Shown here: one piece after another, positions 8,401-11,414 of the stretch
Layout of the letters: every line of letters starts with the position of its first letter
How positions within the stretch are numbered: position 1 is the stretch's first letter
NCBI GenBank assembly: GCA_007123575.1
Contig: SKKV01000039.1
Location: 1 to 11,414, forward strand
Direction of reading: 5' to 3'
Source of the DNA: Wenzhouxiangella sp.
GTDB lineage: Bacteria > Pseudomonadota > Gammaproteobacteria > Xanthomonadales > Wenzhouxiangellaceae
Length of the DNA stretch: 11,414 nucleotides
Made by a program: the position numbers and the translations under genes
Notes under the pieces: generated by a model
Seen by the model: only the letters and a program-made list of their open reading frames with translations
The model's database searches: none
What the model was told of the DNA's origin: nothing

Positions 8401-8849
8401 TGGATGCAGCCTGGTTTACAGCCGTCAAAGAGCGCGCCTTGATATCCATCCTGATGGTCGATGTTGATTGGTTCAAGGCATTCAACGACGCCCTGGGCCA
8501 CCAGGCCGGCGATGACTGTCTGCGCGACATCGCCAGCGCGCTTTGCGAAACTGTCGATCATGAACAGGCCACCGTTGCGCGTGTTGGCGGCGAGGAGTTT
8601 GCCGTCATTCTGCCCGAGACCAACGCCAGCCAGGCCCTGAAACTCGGTCAGCGACTATGCGACAGCATTGCCGAGCTAAGTATTCATCACCCCGCCGCAG
8701 CAGACCAAAGCCATGTCACGATCAGTGCCGGCGCGGCGACACTGGAGGCAACGCCCGATCGAAGCCGCGGTGAACTGATGCGTCTGGCTGATCAAGCCTT
8801 GTATGCGGCCAAGGCCGGAGGACGCAACCAGGTGGTACGGGCTGGCTGA
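5412..8849 (+). CDS. Membrane diguanylate cyclase with propeller, Y_Y_Y, GAF and GGEEF domains
   Basis: Predicted to make c-di-GMP from two GTP in response to a periplasmic ligand. From TTG 5412 the protein has 1145 residues. It has a signal peptide or anchor (h-region about 10-25, possible cleavage after Ser31), then 14 propeller repeats of the W-x-G-T type to about residue 660, which suggests two seven-bladed propellers. A Y_Y_Y domain follows (about 670-745; YRLEGFDQRW), then a transmembrane helix (about 753-772), a charged coiled coil (about 773-812), a GAF domain (about 800-960) and a GGDEF domain (about 978-1140). The cyclase has DELTGIANRR from Asp982, DVDWFKAFND from Asp1017 and an intact GGEEF at 1059-1063. 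The RxxD inhibitory site expected nine residues before GGEEF is absent (His and Ala there), so product inhibition by that route is unlikely. The frame is open from 5268; ATG 5325 would give 1174 residues with an unusually long n-region. A terminator follows. Confidence 0.93.
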   Translation: MALGWRAGRALLPVTILFVLLIGLAPRPVFSLDPQLGIDQYTVQAWSLDHGLPQSTVNAMVQSPLGYVYIATFGGLARFDGVRMELIPEESACGRRYTSLAVDQGGVVWVGAERGSICRLTDGKLSQPVSEEAAAIDRVNTIHAGLDGRLWIGAQYGLFELAGESVRSIDLGHLADPNVHTLAQHPDDGVLWVGTVQGLCLYSDATCEQPAWASRFDDDIIRVIHHADDGTTWIGTEFELFRYRSGDVGRIDLPEGLGWIYSLTDDQHGNVWIATSIAGLTRVAPRLEQPSEDSPLRAGGAVSLLSDREGNLWTGFIGRGIKKLAEGRAYGVRLSRFSSVQPFLPVTVDPSGEIWAGLPCRGLVHFGEHGTRLFDGDNGFTNTCVWSLLPMASGEVWVGTHGGGLYRLDAEGTVHPVPEPGTRENIVRALYEDRAGHILIGTDQGVFRLQPANSSVELVPGTEGEDVFFLTEGADGALWVGTRAGALRINGNEQHRFDEANGLAGRQVRVIHSDADGVIWIGTYGGGLNRIDGDQVFVFDRSNGMPDDIVSSLFEDESGRFWMSANRGVMRVSRASLNAFAAGEVDAIEVMLLDRNDGMPASETNGGAQPAGVLLDDGRLWIPTVDGLAVFDTRSDQVNALPPPVLIEQVLLDGEPIDFRSGISLPAGARNLEIHYTALSFRAPERVNFRYRLEGFDQRWVEAGTRRVAYFPVIPSGRLRFQVIAANHDGLWSEIGDGFEFEVRPGWAQRPELYLGLLLAALLASLILARLRSRWVQQRERELQSEVNQRTAELAKLAELTEYINRAVKLQQVLDHTYETLHEFVPYDHMILALVDSERLAIRTLWSRRGELRGVQGREFGGGFRSRGLTEVLQTGQPRIIDDLADYLAAHPDSRSTRRLMDEGIKSSMICPLRVGDQAEGFLLLASGQAGAYRDTHVDFLKQLASQLALAVSKSRLYDELLEAKRELESRNQQLAALASRDELTGIANRRAFEHALDAAWFTAVKERALISILMVDVDWFKAFNDALGHQAGDDCLRDIASALCETVDHEQATVARVGGEEFAVILPETNASQALKLGQRLCDSIAELSIHHPAAADQSHVTISAGAATLEATPDRSRGELMRLADQALYAAKAGGRNQVVRAG

Positions 8850-8878
8850 GACCAAGTAAGGCTTTGGTCTAGTTTTTT
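8849..8878 (+). terminator. Intrinsic terminator after the diguanylate cyclase gene
   Basis: AGACCAA (8849-8855) pairs perfectly with TTGGTCT (8864-8870) around an 8-nt loop, and a run of six T follows at 8873-8878. The first stem base is the last base of the TGA stop codon. This is the clearest Rho-independent terminator in the window. It separates the cyclase from the acyl-CoA ligase, which must therefore have its own promoter in the 57 bp that follow; none was convincing by eye. Confidence 0.8.
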
Positions 8879-8935
8879 GGCTGCCGGCAATCAGGCATAG
8901 TCAGCAGCCAGCAAAAGAAACGGGCAAGCCGCACC

Positions 8936-10846
8936 ATGGAGACGACGCTCACTACCCCGGCAGTCTCTTCTGCCTATCAAGACGCCTACCGGCGCGCCCA
9001 ACAAGCGCCTGGCGACTACTGGCTGGAACAGGCCAAGCGGATTGAATGGATTCGTCCGCCGGTAACAGGTGTGTCGACGGCTGAGGACGGCAGCCATCGC
9101 TGGTTTGCCGATGGTCAGCTCAATACCTCCTGGCTGGCCCTGGATGCCCATATCGAGGCTGGGCGTGGCGAGCAGATCGCCCTGATTTACGACTCGCCGG
9201 TGACTGACACCATAGAGCGCTACACCTACGTGGAATTGACCGAGCAGGTTGCCCGTACGGCCGGCGCCCTGGCCACGCTCGGCGTGGAAAAAGGCGATCG
9301 GATAGTGCTTTATATGCCCATGGTGCCGGCCGCTGTCATCGGCATGCTGGCCTGCGCCCGCTTAGGCGCAATTCACTCCGTGGTCTTCGGCGGCTTTGCC
9401 GCCCGCGAACTGGCCATTCGTATTGATGATGCCAAGCCGCGCGTCGTCCTGTCTGCCTCGTGCGGTATAGAGGTTGACCGGCTTATCCCCTACAAACCGT
9501 TGCTAGATGATGCGCTCAGCCAGGCCAGCCACCAGCCCGACGCCTGCCTGATCTTGCAGCGGCCGCAGGTCGAAGCCAAGCTGCAATCAGGGCGAGATCA
9601 CGACTGGCAGGCAGCCGTTGCGGCGTCTGAGCCGGCCGCAGCGGTGCCGGTGCAGGCTACTGACCCGCTCTACATCCTCTACACCTCCGGCACGACCGGC
9701 AAACCGAAAGGAATTGTGCGCGACAATGGCGGCCACGCCGTGGCCATGCACTACAGCATGGAAGTCGTTTATGGAATGAAGCCAGGCGAGGTGTTCTGGG
9801 CGGCCTCGGACGTGGGCTGGGTGGTTGGCCACTCCTACATCGTTTATGCGCCCTTGATTTACGGCTGTAGCACGGTCTTGTATGAAGGCAAGCCGGTGCG
9901 CACGCCCGATGCCGGCGCGTTTTGGCGGGTGATCGAATCGCACCAGGTCAATGCCTTGTTTACCGCGCCCACCGCCTTCCGCGCCATTCGCAAGGAAGAC
10001 CCGGAAGGCAAGCTGCTGGCCAAATATGACCTGGGCTCGCTCAAGCGCCTGTTTCTGGCCGGCGAGCGTTTGGACCCGCCGACTTACCACTGGCTGAAGG
10101 AGTTGACCGGTCTGCCGGTGCTAGACCACTGGTGGCAGACTGAGACCGGCTGGGCCATTGCCTGTAACCCCGTCGGCATAGCTATGATGGCCGAACAACC
10201 TGGCTCGGCAACTTGCCCGACGCCGGGGTTTCAGGTCGAGATCCTGGATCAAAGCGGGCAGCCTTGCCCGGCCGGTGTTCAAGGCGCGGTCTGTATTCAC
10301 CAGCCCCTGCCGCCAGGCTGTCTGGCCGGCATCTGGGGCGATCCGGAACGCTTCCATCGGTCCTACTTCGCCTGCCATGAAGGCTACTACCTGAGCGGCG
10401 ACGGCGGCTATATCGATGAGCAGGGTTACCTGTTCATCATGGGCCGGACCGATGATGTCATCAACGTCGCTGGTCACCGACTCTCAACGGGCGAGATGGA
10501 AGAAATCGTCGCCAGCCATCCGCAGGTGGCCGAATGCGCCGTCTTTGGCGTCGACGATGAACTCAAGGGGCAGCTGCCGCTGGGGCTGGTTGTCCTCAAG
10601 GATGGATCAACTCAGTCTCCCGATGCCATTGTCGAGGACTTGATCAGCATGGTCCGGGCGCAGGTTGGCGCTGTCGCCTGTTTTCGGCGCGCGGTAATCG
10701 TCCATCGCTTACCCAAGACACGTTCGGGAAAAATTCTGCGGCGGGTACTTCGCCAGATTGCCAATGGCGAAGACTACGTGATGCCGTCTACCATCGATGA
10801 TCCAAAGATTCTGGAGGAAATTGCCCAGCATCTGACGTTGTATTGA
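8936..10846 (+). CDS. prpE: Propionate/acetate--CoA ligase, PrpE type
   Basis: AMP-forming short-chain acyl-CoA synthetase: carboxylate + ATP gives acyl-AMP, then acyl-CoA. The 636-residue product (PrpE usual length about 630) has an N-terminal ACS domain beginning near YQDAYRRA. The P-loop YTSGTTGKPKG is at 249-259, the adenylate-binding WWQTETGW in the middle, LSGDGGYIDEQGYLFIMGR at 486-504 with Asp489, and the hinge region after it. The C-terminal PKTRSGKILR contains Lys599, the residue acetylated to switch off the family. GIVRDNGGHAVAMHYSMEVV and SDVGWVVGHSYIVYAPL resemble PrpE/ACSS3 more than Acs, so propionate is the likelier substrate, though acetate or butyrate use is possible. No prpBCD genes are adjacent. 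ATG 8936 has only a weak upstream GGGCAAG. A terminator precedes the gene; the membrane gene follows within 26 bp. Confidence 0.92.
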   Translation: METTLTTPAVSSAYQDAYRRAQQAPGDYWLEQAKRIEWIRPPVTGVSTAEDGSHRWFADGQLNTSWLALDAHIEAGRGEQIALIYDSPVTDTIERYTYVELTEQVARTAGALATLGVEKGDRIVLYMPMVPAAVIGMLACARLGAIHSVVFGGFAARELAIRIDDAKPRVVLSASCGIEVDRLIPYKPLLDDALSQASHQPDACLILQRPQVEAKLQSGRDHDWQAAVAASEPAAAVPVQATDPLYILYTSGTTGKPKGIVRDNGGHAVAMHYSMEVVYGMKPGEVFWAASDVGWVVGHSYIVYAPLIYGCSTVLYEGKPVRTPDAGAFWRVIESHQVNALFTAPTAFRAIRKEDPEGKLLAKYDLGSLKRLFLAGERLDPPTYHWLKELTGLPVLDHWWQTETGWAIACNPVGIAMMAEQPGSATCPTPGFQVEILDQSGQPCPAGVQGAVCIHQPLPPGCLAGIWGDPERFHRSYFACHEGYYLSGDGGYIDEQGYLFIMGRTDDVINVAGHRLSTGEMEEIVASHPQVAECAVFGVDDELKGQLPLGLVVLKDGSTQSPDAIVEDLISMVRAQVGAVACFRRAVIVHRLPKTRSGKILRRVLRQIANGEDYVMPSTIDDPKILEEIAQHLTLY

Positions 10847-10872
10847 AAGCCATTCGCCCCTATGCTTGGCAA

Positions 10873-11414
10873 ATGGGGAGTGAGCAGAAAAAAGCAAAAA
10901 CCGTACAGGGCGAGATCAACCGTCAGAATCAGATCAGACAACGCAATCTGATTCTGATTGGTCTACCTATCCTGGTCTATGTGGTGACTGGAGAGTGGTC
11001 GCACCTGCAGATGTCGGTGGCAGAGCTTCAGGTGCGGTTCGGCAGTGAAACGGTCACGCCCGAGTTATTCGAAAACGTTCTCTGGATGCGGGGGCTGCTG
11101 CTACTTCTGATGCTCGTTCTGGGTTTTTGGGGTTGGTGGCTGCGCGACAGGCCGGAAAAGCTCTACTGGCCGACGACGTTGTTCACTCTATTGACCGGCG
11201 GTATGCTCAGTGCCATCGCGGCTCTTGCACTTCAGATCAACTTGTCATTGGACATATTCCTGATCGGGCTGTTCGTTTACTGCGCACTGTTCTTTATGCC
11301 GCCCGTCATTGCTGCCCTGTTTTGTTTTGGGAGTTTGGCGATTTACCTGATCGGCGCCTCTCAGATCCTGCCTGACGTTGCGCCAGCATTCCGCGCCAGT
11401 CTGTTTGTCAACGG
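10873..11414 (+). CDS. Partial multi-pass membrane protein (cut by the window edge)
   Basis: An open frame runs without a stop from ATG 10873 to the end, giving 180 codons of an incomplete protein. The N-terminus is polar and charged (MGSEQKKAKTVQGEINRQ), then about five hydrophobic segments are visible. They lie near residues 26-40 (NLILIGLPILVYVVTG), 71-88 (RGLLLLLMLVLGFWGWW), 100-120, 128-142 and 144-160. I do not recognise the family. A membrane-embedded sensor domain at the front of a signalling enzyme such as a GGDEF protein would fit the layout, but no catalytic domain is in view. An alternative in-frame start is TTG 10843, which overlaps the upstream stop (TTGA) and adds ten residues. 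Neither start has a good SD. The short gap suggests co-transcription with the ligase gene. Gene existence rests on length, codon pattern and the hydrophobic profile. Confidence 0.75.
   Translation, partial: MGSEQKKAKTVQGEINRQNQIRQRNLILIGLPILVYVVTGEWSHLQMSVAELQVRFGSETVTPELFENVLWMRGLLLLLMLVLGFWGWWLRDRPEKLYWPTTLFTLLTGGMLSAIAALALQINLSLDIFLIGLFVYCALFFMPPVIAALFCFGSLAIYLIGASQILPDVAPAFRASLFVN
10923..10957 (+). repeat. 12-bp perfect hairpin early in the membrane gene
   Basis: TCAGAATCAGAT (10923-10934) and ATCTGATTCTGA (10946-10957) are perfect inverted copies with an 11-nt loop. They sit about 50 bases inside the coding region, spanning the polar N-terminus and the first membrane segment. It is AT-rich and has no T-run after it. 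It might be chance, a regulatory hairpin or, if translation starts further downstream, part of the leader. Confidence 0.5.

Noticed and set aside
8878..8910. 7-bp inverted repeat TGGCTGC/GCAGCCA upstream of prpE
   Set aside because: Short arms with a 19-nt spacer and no flanking promoter boxes; likely chance in GC-rich sequence.
9587..10090. Minus-strand open frame of 167 codons opposite prpE
   Set aside because: Shadow of the acyl-CoA ligase, whose motifs are intact on the plus strand.
11127..11375. Plus-strand open frame of 82 codons near the right end
   Set aside because: It lies in another frame inside the larger open frame 10873-11414, which has a coherent membrane-protein profile.

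Overview
The window is about 11.4 kb of GC-rich, densely coding chromosomal DNA that looks like a free-living gammaproteobacterium. DapD is of the proteobacterial succinylase type and is followed by a YffB-type reductase, an arrangement typical of Gammaproteobacteria. The large propeller/GGDEF sensor and PrpE-like ligase suggest the Xanthomonadales/Chromatiales/Wenzhouxiangella neighbourhood, but that finer placement is inference from memory. No phage, IS transposase, CRISPR array, tRNA or rRNA was seen.

Layout. Positions 1-130 hold an AT-rich imperfect palindrome of about 100 bp in front of dapD. dapD (131-991) and a YffB/ArsC-family reductase (988-1326) overlap by 4 bp. A 26-bp-stem palindrome follows (1370-1448). 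Next is an HD-domain dNTP triphosphohydrolase (1503-2528), overlapping by 4 bp a gamma-glutamylcyclotransferase-like gene that starts with TTG (2525-3058). This pair converges on uppP (minus strand, 3196-3993), with hairpins in the gap. uppP diverges from a YhiN/BaiN-family flavoprotein (4111-5310), and a perfect 10-bp inverted repeat lies between them. A very large membrane-anchored diguanylate cyclase follows (about 5412-8849). Its periplasmic sensor has 14 propeller repeats and a Y_Y_Y domain, and a GAF and a GGEEF domain lie on the cytoplasmic side. It ends in a good intrinsic terminator (8849-8878). A propionate/acetate-CoA ligase of PrpE type (8936-10846) comes next, then the first 180 codons of a multi-pass membrane protein that runs off the end of the window (10873-11414).

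How the genes work together. Most are housekeeping genes: lysine and meso-diaminopimelate synthesis (dapD), recycling of the undecaprenyl carrier for peptidoglycan (uppP), dNTP pool control (dgt-like), glutathione or gamma-glutamyl turnover (GGCT-like) and short-chain acyl-CoA formation (prpE-like). dapD and uppP both serve cell-wall synthesis but are not co-transcribed. The signalling element is the propeller-Y_Y_Y-GAF-GGDEF protein. It joins a sensor best known from Bacteroidetes hybrid two-component systems to c-di-GMP synthesis. I see no clearly undescribed multi-gene system. The most unusual items are the non-coding palindromes (5-103, 1370-1448, 4000-4056, 10923-10957), the sensor cyclase, and the truncated membrane gene at the right edge.
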